Source: Exilibacterium tricleocarpae (GTDB lineage: Bacteria; Pseudomonadota; Gammaproteobacteria; Pseudomonadales; Cellvibrionaceae). Taken from it: DNA of 64,000 bases. Below, in pieces: positions 1 to 8,981 of this stretch (its first letter is position 1; the number at the start of each line of letters is the position of its first letter). Under the pieces are notes generated by a model. It was not told where the DNA came from. It saw nothing but the letters and a program-made list of their open reading frames with translations, and made no database searches. The DNA lies in NCBI RefSeq assembly GCF_007004655.1, contig NZ_ML660087.1, positions 134,987-198,986 on the forward strand, given 5' to 3'. The translations under genes were made by a program, and so were the position numbers.

Positions 1-2354
1 TTGGCGGTCACCAGTCCTTGACTGCCGGGGTCCAGGTCGGCCCAGAACTGGGCGATACGCGGTGGCCCGCTGAGCAGATTGCCAGCACTTGGAAATGACA
101 GGTCGGGACTGCCGAAGGTCAAGTTACCATTGGAGTTGACAAACACACTGTCCCAGTTTTGACCCTGGAAGGGGAAGCTGAAATCCAGCTCCACTTCTTC
201 ACTCGATTCGTCTCTCAGGTTCAGCACACGGCCCTCTACACTGAAGACGTTCATTACATAACGGCCGTCACCGAGGCCGTTGCCGGTGAGTTCTGTATCC
301 GGGGAGGCGCCAATAGCCAGCGCATAGGTGCCACTGTCAGGGACCTCGTACACCAGGCTGGTCGGGATACCGAAAGGTTCTTTGAAAGCCACTCGATTAC
401 CACTGGCGTCAAATAGTCCGAGCACTGGAGTGAAACTACCGCTCAAAAGCTCAACGATCACACTCTGCCCGGCCCGGGCGTGGAATCGATAATAGTCCAC
501 ATCGTCGCCTCTGGGTTCGATAGCGGTGTAACGGCGATTGGTATCCTCGCTGTTGAAAGGCAGATGAATTCGGCGTGCGGTACTGAACGTATCGTTGGGC
601 TCGAAGCGATCGCGAAACCGGCGGGTGCCGGGATAAAACAGGGGTGTGTCGATGAGGTCGGTGGCGCTCCCTGCGCGAGTGAAATCCTCAAACACCGCTG
701 TTTTAAATAAGGATTTAAAGATGAACGGCGCCTCTGCACTGAGATCGCTCGATGTTTCAACACGGGAGGTTACCTTGCCGCCACAGCTGTAGCCGGAAAT
801 ACCGGCTTCGGCGGTGAGACTGCCATAGGTTACACTGAAGGCATTGCCGAACGGGCTGCCTGGCAACTTGCGTTTCAAGGTGATGGTGAAGGAGTTGGCA
901 CCACCTTGGATAGATTCGGGCACATTGATCCAGTGCACGGAAAAGCGGTCCGGACCAGTGGTAAAGATAACGCTACCCCCCTGTGCCGGGTCCAAGTCTT
1001 TCCAGAGGCCGGCGATGCGGGGCGGACCGGCAAGAAATTCCGGAAGGAGCCTAAAGGCAACCAGACCATCTCTGCCGAAGGTCAGGCTGCCATCAGCATT
1101 GATAAATACGGAGGAGAAGTCTTGCCCGCACAGGGTAAAGGCAAATGGCAGGAAGACCTGGACGAAACTGCGGTCATCCAGCGGCAACGGCTCGCCGGGT
1201 AGGAGGGTTGCATTCAGCGTGATATCAATACCCGTCTGTTCGGTACCGGCGACAGGGATGAGAAGCTCGCGCTCTGTTGGGTTGTCGATAAAACTGTCAT
1301 TGGATTCGTTGGCGCCGTTGTAGAACTCTTCGACCCCGGGCAGGGGGCGCAAAGGGGTGGTGCTGAAGCTGCCGGCCATAAGCTCATCGATATAAAGAAC
1401 GTACCTGGCGCCGGGGGTAAGTCCGCCGATTGTATAGGCTCCCGGCACGCCGCGGTCGCCGGAAATCGCCGATACGGCGTTGAGAAAGGGCCTGAAAAGT
1501 CTACGAGCGACAACGTTAACGCCACTGAGTGGCGTGACGCCGTCCGATGCGTAAATAGTACCGCTGATGGAACCTCTTCTGGCAAAAAAATCGGGCACGG
1601 GATACAGGGTGGAGTAAAAGGCGATATCGTCAGCATGTAGCCTAGCCTGGCCGGCGCCGGGGATAAGAAAAGGATACATAGTTTCAAGTTCGTCCAACGA
1701 GGGAAGGCCGAAGCTAATGGGCGCCGGGCTCACGGCGTCGCCAAAGACGATAGACTGGCCATTGACCACGCTATGGGCCAAACCGCTGTAGTGACCGAAT
1801 GCGTGTACTTGGACGGCTAAAAACTCTTCTCTCGATAAGTCCCTGTTAATCGCTCCTCCGTTTAGAAAAGCGACACCCTCAATAGGCACGCCGTCGCTGT
1901 CAAACGTATCGGCTGCGGCAAACCCCAAAATGCGGCTGGCACCGAACAGGGCGGTGAAGATGGCGCCGTCCTCGTCATAGACAATAGGACTCAAACCGTC
2001 CGCGTTATTGTTGCCGGTGAGAAGGTTTTTGATAAAGGGCAGAAAGTTAGTGACGTTTACGTCGAATGGCAGCGGGCCGTTGTTGCTGTACGTGGCCGTT
2101 GCCGTATCAATGTCCTGCCAGCGCTGAAAAGCAGCGGCGGTTTGCTGCACAGCTTCGTCGTTACTGAGAGGGCCGAGACCGCCGAGGTCGGGATTGTAGG
2201 GAATATTGACCCCACCGTTGGGCCAGCGGCTGAAGTTGTCCGGATCATTGGGATTGAGTTTCAAGGGCCCGCCGGCAAAGCTGGCTGTCAGCGGGAGGCA
2301 CCACAACAGAGCGGCGAGGACGATATTTGACACTTTACCAGTGTGCATTCTCAT
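1..2354 (-). CDS. Secreted metzincin-like protein, catalytic Glu replaced by Ala (3' end outside window)
   Basis: The reverse strand is open from an ATG at 2354 to the window edge, at least 784 codons with no stop, so the gene is intact but partial here. It begins with a signal peptide and is colinear with the 883-residue protein encoded at 2841-5492. It shares the protease-like N-terminal domain, a carboxypeptidase-regulatory-like beta domain, a pre-peptidase C-terminal (PPC) type domain and two beta domains carrying 'SVFxNxxGxLTFG'. The metzincin motif HExxHxxGxxH reads HAFGHYSGLAH at residues 184-194 (bases 1773-1805), with Ala codon GCA at 1800-1802 where the paralogue has GAG. The Met-turn 'ETMYPF' is kept. 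Loss of the general base should abolish peptidase activity in this family while the three zinc-binding His remain. A pseudo-protease role is inference. Confidence 0.85.
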   Translation of the reverse strand, partial: MRMHTGKVSNIVLAALLWCLPLTASFAGGPLKLNPNDPDNFSRWPNGGVNIPYNPDLGGLGPLSNDEAVQQTAAAFQRWQDIDTATATYSNNGPLPFDVNVTNFLPFIKNLLTGNNNADGLSPIVYDEDGAIFTALFGASRILGFAAADTFDSDGVPIEGVAFLNGGAINRDLSREEFLAVQVHAFGHYSGLAHSVVNGQSIVFGDAVSPAPISFGLPSLDELETMYPFLIPGAGQARLHADDIAFYSTLYPVPDFFARRGSISGTIYASDGVTPLSGVNVVARRLFRPFLNAVSAISGDRGVPGAYTIGGLTPGARYVLYIDELMAGSFSTTPLRPLPGVEEFYNGANESNDSFIDNPTERELLIPVAGTEQTGIDITLNATLLPGEPLPLDDRSFVQVFLPFAFTLCGQDFSSVFINADGSLTFGRDGLVAFRLLPEFLAGPPRIAGLWKDLDPAQGGSVIFTTGPDRFSVHWINVPESIQGGANSFTITLKRKLPGSPFGNAFSVTYGSLTAEAGISGYSCGGKVTSRVETSSDLSAEAPFIFKSLFKTAVFEDFTRAGSATDLIDTPLFYPGTRRFRDRFEPNDTFSTARRIHLPFNSEDTNRRYTAIEPRGDDVDYYRFHARAGQSVIVELLSGSFTPVLGLFDASGNRVAFKEPFGIPTSLVYEVPDSGTYALAIGASPDTELTGNGLGDGRYVMNVFSVEGRVLNLRDESSEEVELDFSFPFQGQNWDSVFVNSNGNLTFGSPDLSFPSAGNLLSGPPRIAQFWADLDPGSQGLVTA

Positions 2355-2367
2355 AGCCAGACTCCCT

Positions 2368-2463
2368 TCATTGTTCGAGTAACGTGTGAATGTGAGCGGC
2401 CAGCTCCGGATTGGGGATTGCGCCCTTCGAGCCGGTGCTGCGCTGCCTGGTGTCAGCGAACAC
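2368..2463 (-). pseudogene. 3' remnant of the small secreted gene found at 5508-6104
   Basis: The frame ending in TGA at 2368-2370 encodes about 31 residues that align with the last 42 residues of the intact gene at 5508-6104. Shared segments are 'KGAIP', 'ELAA' and 'IHTLL'. The preceding roughly 155 codons and the leader are missing. Further upstream (2513-2660) the promoter-side sequence of the intact gene is recognisable again. This is therefore an internal deletion within a duplicated two-gene cassette, not just a duplication end point. An ATG at 2484 opens a 38-residue frame over the remnant, but I see no reason to think it is expressed. Confidence 0.75.
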
Positions 2464-2512
2464 CGTCGTGTGGCTGACTACCATGGCGTGTGGTTTGTTA
2501 GATCAATAAAAT

Positions 2513-2660
2513 GAAAATAGTAACGGATGATGCAGCGTTTGATGAAATCGTCAGCGATAGATAGGCGCCAATATTATTTCGTTATGCCGGCGCATTACGA
2601 CCTGGTCGATACCCGGGCCACTCTACAGCCGAAAAACACAGGCTAAATAACAGCATGAAG
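2513..2660 (-). repeat. Diverged duplicate of the upstream region at about 6185-6350
   Basis: Shared blocks in the same order include 'taacggatga', 'taggcgc' followed by 'aata', and 'gtctaaataac' versus 'ggctaaataac'. The copy near 6185-6350 precedes the intact 198-residue gene. This copy precedes the deleted remnant. It shows that the duplication covered the promoter, the small gene and the protease gene. The rest of 2464-2807 contains no convincing gene. Confidence 0.6.
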
Positions 2661-2807
2661 GTTTTCTTTCCGCGTTAATGCCGTTATCCGGATATAAAGG
2701 TTTCTGAGGCGCTGATTGAGAGAGGCCGCTTAAAAGACCAATCGGTAAACAGGCAACCACCCGCCGGGTCGGTTTTACATTGCTGCCGACGGGTAGTTGA
2801 GGAGAGT

Positions 2808-2827
2808 GGGCGGCATCAAGGCCGCCC
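2808..2827 (-). terminator. Hairpin just after the protease stop codon
   Basis: A perfect 7-bp stem, GGGCGGC / GCCGCCC with a 6-nt loop, lies 13 bases past the stop of the gene at 2841-5492. No U-run follows on the reverse strand, so it may only stabilise the mRNA end. Confidence 0.45.
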
Positions 2828-2840
2828 GGACTAAATGATG

Positions 2841-5492
2841 TTAGTCAAAGATAAGCAGGCTTTCGGCCAGATCGTTGTTATTGTCCGAATCGAACAGCTC
2901 ATAGGTGGTGCCTGAGGCCGGCAGTGACATCGCCTCGGACAGATCAGTTGCCCCCGGATCGACCGCCCCCCCGCCTTCGGTAACACCGGCAATACCGTCA
3001 GTGGCCGCGAGCGCGCCGTAGTCAATGCCGACACTGCCGTCGGCATTGAGTGTTACCGAGAAGGTATTGGTCGTCGCCGCCAGGAACTCCGGCACGTTCG
3101 AGAACGTGATAGTGGCTGTATCCGATTGCACGTTGGCGATCACCAGTCCGCCGACATTAGGACTCAGATCGTCCCACAGCGGGGCAATACGCGGCAAGCC
3201 GTTGAGCAGGCCGGTCACACTTTCAGTGAATGCCGTGTCGCCGCCGCCGAAGGTCAGGTTGCCGTTGGAATTGACAAATACACTGTCCCAATTCTGGCCC
3301 TGAAACGGGAAACTGAAATCCAGAGGCAATTCGGTGCTGGTGTCGTCTCCAAGCGTTAGTACACGACCATTGACGGTAAAGGCGTCCAGCACGTAGCGGC
3401 CGTTGCCATTGCCATCGCCACTGAAATCAGTGTCCGGGAAGGTACCAATAGCCAGTGAATAGAGACCGTTGGCGGGAATTTCGGCCACCAGGCGCGACAG
3501 TGCCCCGACACCGCCGTCATCGTCAAAGGCGATCAGGTTGCCGTCGCTGTCGAACAGTCCGGCCACGGAATCGATATCACCGGTCAGAACCTCGGCAACC
3601 AGACTTTGCCCGGCCCGCGCGTAGAAACGATAGTAATCCACATCGTCACCTTCGGGCGCTATGGCGGTATAGGCTCGGCTGTTGCTTTCGCTGTTAAACG
3701 GCAAGTGAATCCAGCGGGCGCGTTTGAGGCTGTCGTTGGGTTCGAAGCGATCGCGGAATGTGCGGGTGCCCACGTAAAACGCAGCACTGCCGTTGAGGTC
3801 GATCGGTGTGTCGGCATCGAACTGTTCAAATACCGCGGTTTTAAACAGTGACTTGAGGATAAAAGGTGCCGCGGCGCTGAGATCGTTCTGGGTTTCAAAA
3901 CGGGACGTGACCTTGCTGCCGCAGCTATATCCGGAAATACCGTCCACCAGGGTGAGGTCGTTGTAGGTGATGGCAAAGGCATTGCCAAACGGACTGCCGG
4001 GCAAATTGCGCTTTAAGGTAATTTTGAAAGAGTTGGCGCCGGCTTCCGGAAACTCCGGCACATCCGTCCAGCTGACAGAAAAGCGATGCGGGTCCGAGGC
4101 AAAGACGACGCTGCCGCCGGCGCTCGGATTCAGGTCGTCCCATACCCCGGCAATACGCGGCGGACCGGCGAGCAGGCCGTTGGCCGTTTCGCGGAACTCA
4201 GCATCCGGGGCACCAAAGGTGAGGTTGCCGTTGGCGTTGATAAAGACCGAGTCGAAGTCCTGCCCGCACATCGCAAACGTAAATGGCAGGAAGACTTCGA
4301 CAAAACCGTCGTCACCAACCGGCAGCGGCACTCCGGCCGCGGCACCATTGAAAATGACATCGATACCTGTCTGGTTGGTGCCGGCCATGGCGGTGATGGT
4401 GACCGAGTCTGCAGGGTCATCGGCGGCGCCGTCATTGGATTCGCCGGCTCCGTTGTAGAATTCCTCGGGTCCGGGCAGGGGCTGTAAAGGTTCGGTGCTG
4501 AAGCCGCCATCGATAATCTCATCGATATAGAGGACGTACTCGGCTCCGGGGGTGAGGCCACCAATGGTGTAGATGCCCGGCACGCCCCGATCACCGGAAA
4601 TCGCCGAGACGGCGTCGACAAACGGGTCGGCGACATTGCGTGCAATGACATTGACCCCGCTGAGCGGTGTGGTGCCGTTTGGTGCAATGATGGTGCCGCT
4701 GATGGAGCCTGTGGTGGAAAAAAAGTCGGGCGCCGGGTACAGGGTGGAGTAAAAGGCGATATCGTCAGCGTGGGGTGTGGCCTGCCCGCCGCCGCGGATA
4801 GCAAACGGATACATGGTTTCAACCTGATCCGCCGGGGCATTGCCGAAGGTGTTGTTGGGCGAGGGACCGGTGGCATCGTTGAAAGCAATGTTCTGGCCGT
4901 TGATAACGGTATGGGCCAGGCCGCTGTAATGGCCGAACTCGTGAACCTGAACGGCAAAAAAGTCCTCCAGCGGAAAGCCGTCGTTGAGCGCGCCGCCGTT
5001 CAGGAAAGAAACACCTTCAATGGGGGTGCCGTTGCTGTCGAAGGTATCCGCGCTGGCAAACCCCAAAATACCGCTCACTCCAAACAGGGCGATAAAGATA
5101 GAACCGTCTTCGTCGTAGACAATGGGACTCAAACCGTCTGAGTTGTTGTTTTCGTTGAACAGGTTGTCGATAAACGGCTGAAAGTTGGTGACGTCTACAT
5201 CAAATGGCAGAGGGCCCGCGTTAACGTAGGTAGCCGTTGCTGTCGGGATGTCCTGCCAGCGCTGGAAAGCATCGACGGTCTGCTGCACGGCTTCGGCATT
5301 GCTCAGGGGACCAAGGCCGCTGAGATCAGGATTAAAAGGTATATTGGCCCCGCCGTTGGGCCAGCGACTGAAGTTTTCAGGGTCGTTGGGGTTGAGGTCA
5401 AGTGGTCCCCCGGCGAAACTGACGGTTAGGGGAATACAACCCAATAGTGTGGCCAGGAGGAGCTTGCATAGTGTGTAAGTGTTCTTTTTCAT
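2841..5492 (-). CDS. Secreted multidomain metzincin-type metalloprotease
   Basis: 883 residues. A signal peptide covers about 1-27. The catalytic domain (about 28-255) has the complete zinc motif HEFGHYSGLAH at 184-194 and a Met-turn 'ETMYPF' near 225, as in matrixin/metzincin peptidases. A carboxypeptidase-regulatory-like beta domain ('SGTI...GVNVIARN...YTIGGLTPGAEY') follows at about 265-345. Two related beta domains carry 'DSVFxNxNGNLTFG', with a PPC-like domain ('RFEPNDS...DDVDYYRF') between them. The protein is probably exported and processed. The substrate is not predictable. The gene lies 15 bp downstream of the 198-residue secreted protein, so the two are probably co-transcribed. A tandem, catalytically altered paralogue lies downstream at 1-2354. 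The family call is firm for the motif. The exact MEROPS family is uncertain. Confidence 0.85.
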   Translation of the reverse strand: MKKNTYTLCKLLLATLLGCIPLTVSFAGGPLDLNPNDPENFSRWPNGGANIPFNPDLSGLGPLSNAEAVQQTVDAFQRWQDIPTATATYVNAGPLPFDVDVTNFQPFIDNLFNENNNSDGLSPIVYDEDGSIFIALFGVSGILGFASADTFDSNGTPIEGVSFLNGGALNDGFPLEDFFAVQVHEFGHYSGLAHTVINGQNIAFNDATGPSPNNTFGNAPADQVETMYPFAIRGGGQATPHADDIAFYSTLYPAPDFFSTTGSISGTIIAPNGTTPLSGVNVIARNVADPFVDAVSAISGDRGVPGIYTIGGLTPGAEYVLYIDEIIDGGFSTEPLQPLPGPEEFYNGAGESNDGAADDPADSVTITAMAGTNQTGIDVIFNGAAAGVPLPVGDDGFVEVFLPFTFAMCGQDFDSVFINANGNLTFGAPDAEFRETANGLLAGPPRIAGVWDDLNPSAGGSVVFASDPHRFSVSWTDVPEFPEAGANSFKITLKRNLPGSPFGNAFAITYNDLTLVDGISGYSCGSKVTSRFETQNDLSAAAPFILKSLFKTAVFEQFDADTPIDLNGSAAFYVGTRTFRDRFEPNDSLKRARWIHLPFNSESNSRAYTAIAPEGDDVDYYRFYARAGQSLVAEVLTGDIDSVAGLFDSDGNLIAFDDDGGVGALSRLVAEIPANGLYSLAIGTFPDTDFSGDGNGNGRYVLDAFTVNGRVLTLGDDTSTELPLDFSFPFQGQNWDSVFVNSNGNLTFGGGDTAFTESVTGLLNGLPRIAPLWDDLSPNVGGLVIANVQSDTATITFSNVPEFLAATTNTFSVTLNADGSVGIDYGALAATDGIAGVTEGGGAVDPGATDLSEAMSLPASGTTYELFDSDNNNDLAESLLIFD

Positions 5493-5507
5493 GACCGGAG
5501 ACTCCCT

Positions 5508-6104
5508 TCATTGTCCGAGTAGCGTGTGAATTTGAGCGGCCAGTTCCGTATAGGGAATGGCGCCCTTTTGTCGATCGCTACCGGCACTGACGGGCGCCGC
5601 GATGCGGGCACCGGGTTGACTGGTGTCTGTGAACAGGCCGATATTATTGAACTCGTTAACCGCCACTTCAGTCTTGCCCCCGGAGAGAATTTGAAAAGCG
5701 CCCTGACCCAACCCCATAGTGGTGGTCAAGCCGGTCGGCCCGGCGGGAGCGACCATCAGCAGGTACTGCTTACCGGTGCTTAACAGCGGCAAACCGGGCA
5801 ATACCCGCTGGCCGGCCTGCTGTTTTTGCAAAGTGCCGAGCATGGTGACTTTGGCAACACGCCTGTCTTTGACGGTTTGCACCTGACCTTTGAACACTTC
5901 GGTAACATCGAAGGTGTAAACCACAGCAGCGATCTCACCGCCGCCGATGTTGACCTTTGTCTTAGCGGCGTCGATGAGTGTGCCGCGGAAGATTTTTTCC
6001 GACTGAGTTGTCATATCAGCCAGATTCATTTGCAAGACGCTGGTGGCTTGTGTGGTGTTGATCGGTAGAAGGAAAATGAGTGTGAATAAAAGTAAAAGTC
6101 GCAT
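5508..6104 (-). CDS. Small secreted protein paired with metzincin protease
   Basis: 198 residues with a clear signal peptide (about 1-20, cleavage after TQA). The mature part has the pattern 'SEKIFRGTLID...VVYTFDVTEVFKG' near residues 33-75. That alternation resembles the OB-fold NTR/TIMP-like secreted domains of bacteria, but no cysteine is present, so the likeness is weak. It sits 15 bp upstream of the active metalloprotease gene, and a deleted copy sits at the same place upstream of the inactive paralogue. The gene pair therefore travelled as a unit. A role as chaperone, propeptide-like factor or inhibitor of the protease is inference from this pairing. Confidence 0.7.
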   Translation of the reverse strand: MRLLLLFTLIFLLPINTTQATSVLQMNLADMTTQSEKIFRGTLIDAAKTKVNIGGGEIAAVVYTFDVTEVFKGQVQTVKDRRVAKVTMLGTLQKQQAGQRVLPGLPLLSTGKQYLLMVAPAGPTGLTTTMGLGQGAFQILSGGKTEVAVNEFNNIGLFTDTSQPGARIAAPVSAGSDRQKGAIPYTELAAQIHTLLGQ

Positions 6105-6405
6105 AACAATTCCTTTTTAAAAAAATAAGAAATAACCGGAGAAGAGACCCAACTTCCCGGTGACGTATTTTGTAGTAGAAAATCAGAGTGAAAACACTAA
6201 CGGATGAAGCATAGTTTGACTAAAGGGGTTTACAAGGTCGGTGGCAAAATATAGGCGCTAATAGTGCTTCACTGTGAAAGCGTTTTTCAGTGCCAGAGAG
6301 TAACCGCGGTGCGGTATTAGGCTCGGAAAATATAGTCTAAATAACTTAACTAAATTTCGTTGTCGGCGTTTAGATCAAGTTTCTATTATATATTCGCTTA
6401 ATGTC
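6105..6405. other. Intergenic region, probable promoter of the protease cassette
   Basis: 301 bases between two reverse-strand genes. The stretch 6185-6350 is the better copy of the duplicated upstream block (see 2513-2660), which suggests it carries the cassette promoter. I could not fix -35 and -10 boxes. No coding potential seen. Confidence 0.4.
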
Positions 6406-7824
6406 TTAAAAGCAGTATTGTATCTCTCGTACCAGCTTCCCCTTGCGTTCATAAACCCAGAGGGTCAATTCATCGACGGTGGCCCTGACTCTCACAAAGC
6501 CGTCACCGGAGAAGAGATCGCTTACCGTGCCGAGCCGGTAGGCGTGATTCTTATCAGCAGAGACCGGGGGTTCGCTGAGGTGGAAGCGGTGGTATGGGTT
6601 GCGGGGGTAGGGCCAGTAAAAAGCCGATGCAATCACTGAATATATCTTCAGGGTATCGTCGCCGTCGGCACTGATATCCATCTCCGCGGTCACTGAACTG
6701 TGCGAGCCGCCGCAGAGGAAGATCACCTTGTCGATCCGGTGTTTGCGGATATGAGCGAAAATCTGGTCGCGCTGCCGGCAAAAACCGCCCCAATGCTGGT
6801 CACCGGGTTCTGTGCTATCCGGGAAAAAAGGCACGCTCGAGACGATAAACTTTACACCGTCGAAGCCGTTGTTCAGCCAGGCCAACAGGGCGCACATCTG
6901 TTGTTGCCCGATAATTTCCCCGGCGTTCGATTCCGGTTCCGAGCGGCGCTCGGTGCGGGTGTCGGTGACAAAAAACTCACAGCACCCGTCTTTAAAATCG
7001 TAGTAGTAGGCGTTGGGGGTACCCACCAGCCTGTTGTGGCTGTTCAGTTTGAACAGTGGACTGTGACTGGCCCGGTATATTTGCAGAGCGTGGGCGGCAG
7101 CGTGATGGGATGGTGGCTCGCCGCTGCCGGTGTGCGGAGACCGGTCGGCTGCGAGGCTGTTATCATCCAGCGTCATGTAAGTGGATATGCCGCTCATCAG
7201 CGCGCGGATATGGCGCTGCGAATAAGCTTGCTGATAACGCTGCAGGTACTCGTCAACCTGGTGGTCGGACCCCAGGGAGCTGAGATCATCCGTGTAGGGC
7301 TGATCGCCCACCAGTAATAGCTTACGGGTTTCCCGACCGCTGCGGATTTGGCGGAGAATTGTACGGAAGGCCTTGTCGCCGCGATCATCATACCAGCGGC
7401 CGTCCAGCATTCGCAGCCGATAGCGATGGGAGCCGAATACAAACTCGCAGGGACTATGGGTGTCGTTGCTGGCGGAGCGAAACTCCCCCCGAGAGGCGTT
7501 GTGCCAGTCTATCTCGGCGGTGCTGAACAGTTCACTGAAATCCTTGTCGGAAAAGAACCAACCCATTTGGAAAACATATTCAGTATCCGGCTTTAACTTG
7601 GAAAAAACTGCTATACCGCTCATATCAAAGTTGGGATTCATCTTGAAGTAGCGCGGTGGTTCGTAACCCCGACTTGCTTTTCTCCGCACGCGTGCGACGC
7701 CGAAACAGCGGCGCGGATTGCCGTCGCCGGTGAGTTCGTATCGGGCGCGTCCCCAGAGACGGACACTGTCAGCGTCCGTGTGCCCAACCACAGGTCCAAC
7801 CGATAGTGGCTTGAGATCGATCAT
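6406..7824 (-). CDS. PhoD-like metallophosphatase-fold protein with degraded active site
   Basis: 472 residues without a signal peptide. The N-terminus ('VGPVVGHTDADSVRLWGRA') is the fibronectin-like entry domain typical of PhoD-type proteins. The metallophosphatase core follows, with 'GDQPYTDD' at about 173-180 matching the family's GDxxY motif. The usual DDHE is 'LDDNS' at about 219-223. The usual GDxH is 'CGGSH' at about 371-375, so two expected metal-ligand motifs are altered. The family hydrolyses phosphodiesters or phosphomonoesters. This member may have another metal site or no activity. It is monocistronic, transcribed towards the protease cassette. The fold call is good, catalytic function doubtful. 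Confidence 0.7.
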   Translation of the reverse strand: MIDLKPLSVGPVVGHTDADSVRLWGRARYELTGDGNPRRCFGVARVRRKASRGYEPPRYFKMNPNFDMSGIAVFSKLKPDTEYVFQMGWFFSDKDFSELFSTAEIDWHNASRGEFRSASNDTHSPCEFVFGSHRYRLRMLDGRWYDDRGDKAFRTILRQIRSGRETRKLLLVGDQPYTDDLSSLGSDHQVDEYLQRYQQAYSQRHIRALMSGISTYMTLDDNSLAADRSPHTGSGEPPSHHAAAHALQIYRASHSPLFKLNSHNRLVGTPNAYYYDFKDGCCEFFVTDTRTERRSEPESNAGEIIGQQQMCALLAWLNNGFDGVKFIVSSVPFFPDSTEPGDQHWGGFCRQRDQIFAHIRKHRIDKVIFLCGGSHSSVTAEMDISADGDDTLKIYSVIASAFYWPYPRNPYHRFHLSEPPVSADKNHAYRLGTVSDLFSGDGFVRVRATVDELTLWVYERKGKLVREIQYCF

Positions 7825-8334
7825 TTTTCCCCCCTTCTCTCGGTCACACGATTTTTCCTGGCTGGGTCGATAGTGGAAACCCGGGACTTCGCGCTGTGGT
7901 GCCGGAAGGCCAGCCGGGTTTAACCTTACATTTTCCGCGGTTTCTTTTGTTTCGGTTTGCGGTGGATGCCAGACACGTCTGCCGGCCTCTGCAGGTGCCC
8001 AAGAAATGCTATACGTGAGTTCTTTACAACACCTCAGTTACCTGGGGCTATATTTCATCAAATAGAGTCATCGGAGCTTTGAGAACAAGGGGACATAGTG
8101 AAATGGCACTTCCTGAAGCCGGCACCCGGGAGAGCAGACGGCAGCACCGTGCCGGCTTAAGGCCGTGTTATTCGGGGCACAGTGCCAAATCGGTGAGGTC
8201 GGTGCAGGCGGCGGCCTGAAGAGAACCCCCGAATTTGAGCGGAGTTCCGGACATGACACTTCGGAAGCTTTGTGTACCGGCGGTCATAACGCCGGACCTC
8301 CGCCGTCAATCCGGACGGTCTCGGGGGCGGTGTT
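7825..8334. other. Intergenic region with one long-loop hairpin
   Basis: 510 bases without a supported gene. A perfect 10-bp inverted repeat AAGCCGGCAC (8116-8125) / GTGCCGGCTT (8149-8158) could mark the 3' end of the gene at 8335-8802. Small frames here have no ribosome-binding site or recognisable product. Confidence 0.4.
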
Positions 8335-8802
8335 TCACTCCTCCGCGGTGTCTGCCTGGCATTCGTCTTCAGCAGCCACCAAGGTACGCCTGATATCCTC
8401 GACAGTTTGCAGTATGTTGTGTTGGCTGTTCTCGAGCCAGGCCGAGGTGGTGGCCCAGCCGTGCTGGGTTTTCCTGTCGATACTTTCATCGTATCGCGCC
8501 GCTATCGATTCGACCGCCTCATAGTAGAAGTGATTAGCGGCGATAATGTCATAGAGTTGATCCTGCAGGTCCAGCAACTGTCTTGCGGCTTTGGATGTTG
8601 CGGCTTTGGACGCGGCGCGTTCCACCGTCAATACCGAGCTGTTATCGGGCTGGCGGATTTCAAAGCGAGGCGCCTGTCTGGGTTGCAACCGGTACAGATT
8701 GTTGCTCGTCAGGGCTCTGCTATTTTGGTTTGTGCGGTTTGTGTGGCTTGAGTGTATAGCAGGTTGTGGGTCTACCGTGTGGTGACGGTTTGCTTTGGGC
8801 AT
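8335..8802 (-). CDS. Unrecognised 155-residue protein behind a LexA box
   Basis: The ATG at 8802 is preceded by AAGGAG at suitable spacing, which supports translation. Residues 1-60 are polar, rich in Asn, His, Arg and Gln, and look disordered. Residues about 62-150 look helical ('AASKAATSKAARQLLDLQDQLYDIIAAN...YYEAVESIAARYD...'). No transmembrane segment, signal peptide or known motif was found. The upstream region holds an 18-bp tandem array (8826-8915) and a near-perfect LexA operator (8982-9001), so damage-inducible expression is likely. I do not assign a function. A small SOS effector, such as a division or replication inhibitor, is only a hypothesis. Confidence 0.6.
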   Translation of the reverse strand: MPKANRHHTVDPQPAIHSSHTNRTNQNSRALTSNNLYRLQPRQAPRFEIRQPDNSSVLTVERAASKAATSKAARQLLDLQDQLYDIIAANHFYYEAVESIAARYDESIDRKTQHGWATTSAWLENSQHNILQTVEDIRRTLVAAEDECQADTAEE

Positions 8803-8825
8803 AGTCGGTACTCTCCTTAGTGAAA

Positions 8826-8915
8826 TGTCTTACCTTGGTAAACTGTCTTGCCTTAGTAAGCTGTCTTGCCTTAGTAAATTATCTTGCCTTAAAAGCTTGC
8901 TTGCCTCAGTAGCCT
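8826..8915 (-). repeat. 18-bp tandem array, about five units, in the leader of the 155-residue gene
   Basis: Units start at 8826, 8844, 8862, 8880 and 8898, with consensus TGTCTTGCCTTAGTAAAC on the plus strand. Read on the coding strand each unit contains 'ACTAAGGCAAGA'. This closely resembles the true ribosome-binding region 'CACTAAGGAGAGT' just before the ATG at 8802. The array looks like serial duplication of a Shine-Dalgarno segment. Confidence 0.8.
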
Positions 8916-8981
8916 GTTGTTGTGATAACTGTTGTGATAGCCGTTTTCTTGTCGTATGCCGCTGATTTGCGGGTTTTATTC

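Noticed and set aside
1-2354. The first 2.3 kb as a frameshifted pseudogene, because only short frames are obvious there
   Set aside because: Reading the reverse strand from ATG 2354 codon by codon gives no stop up to the edge; the gene is open and merely cut by the window.
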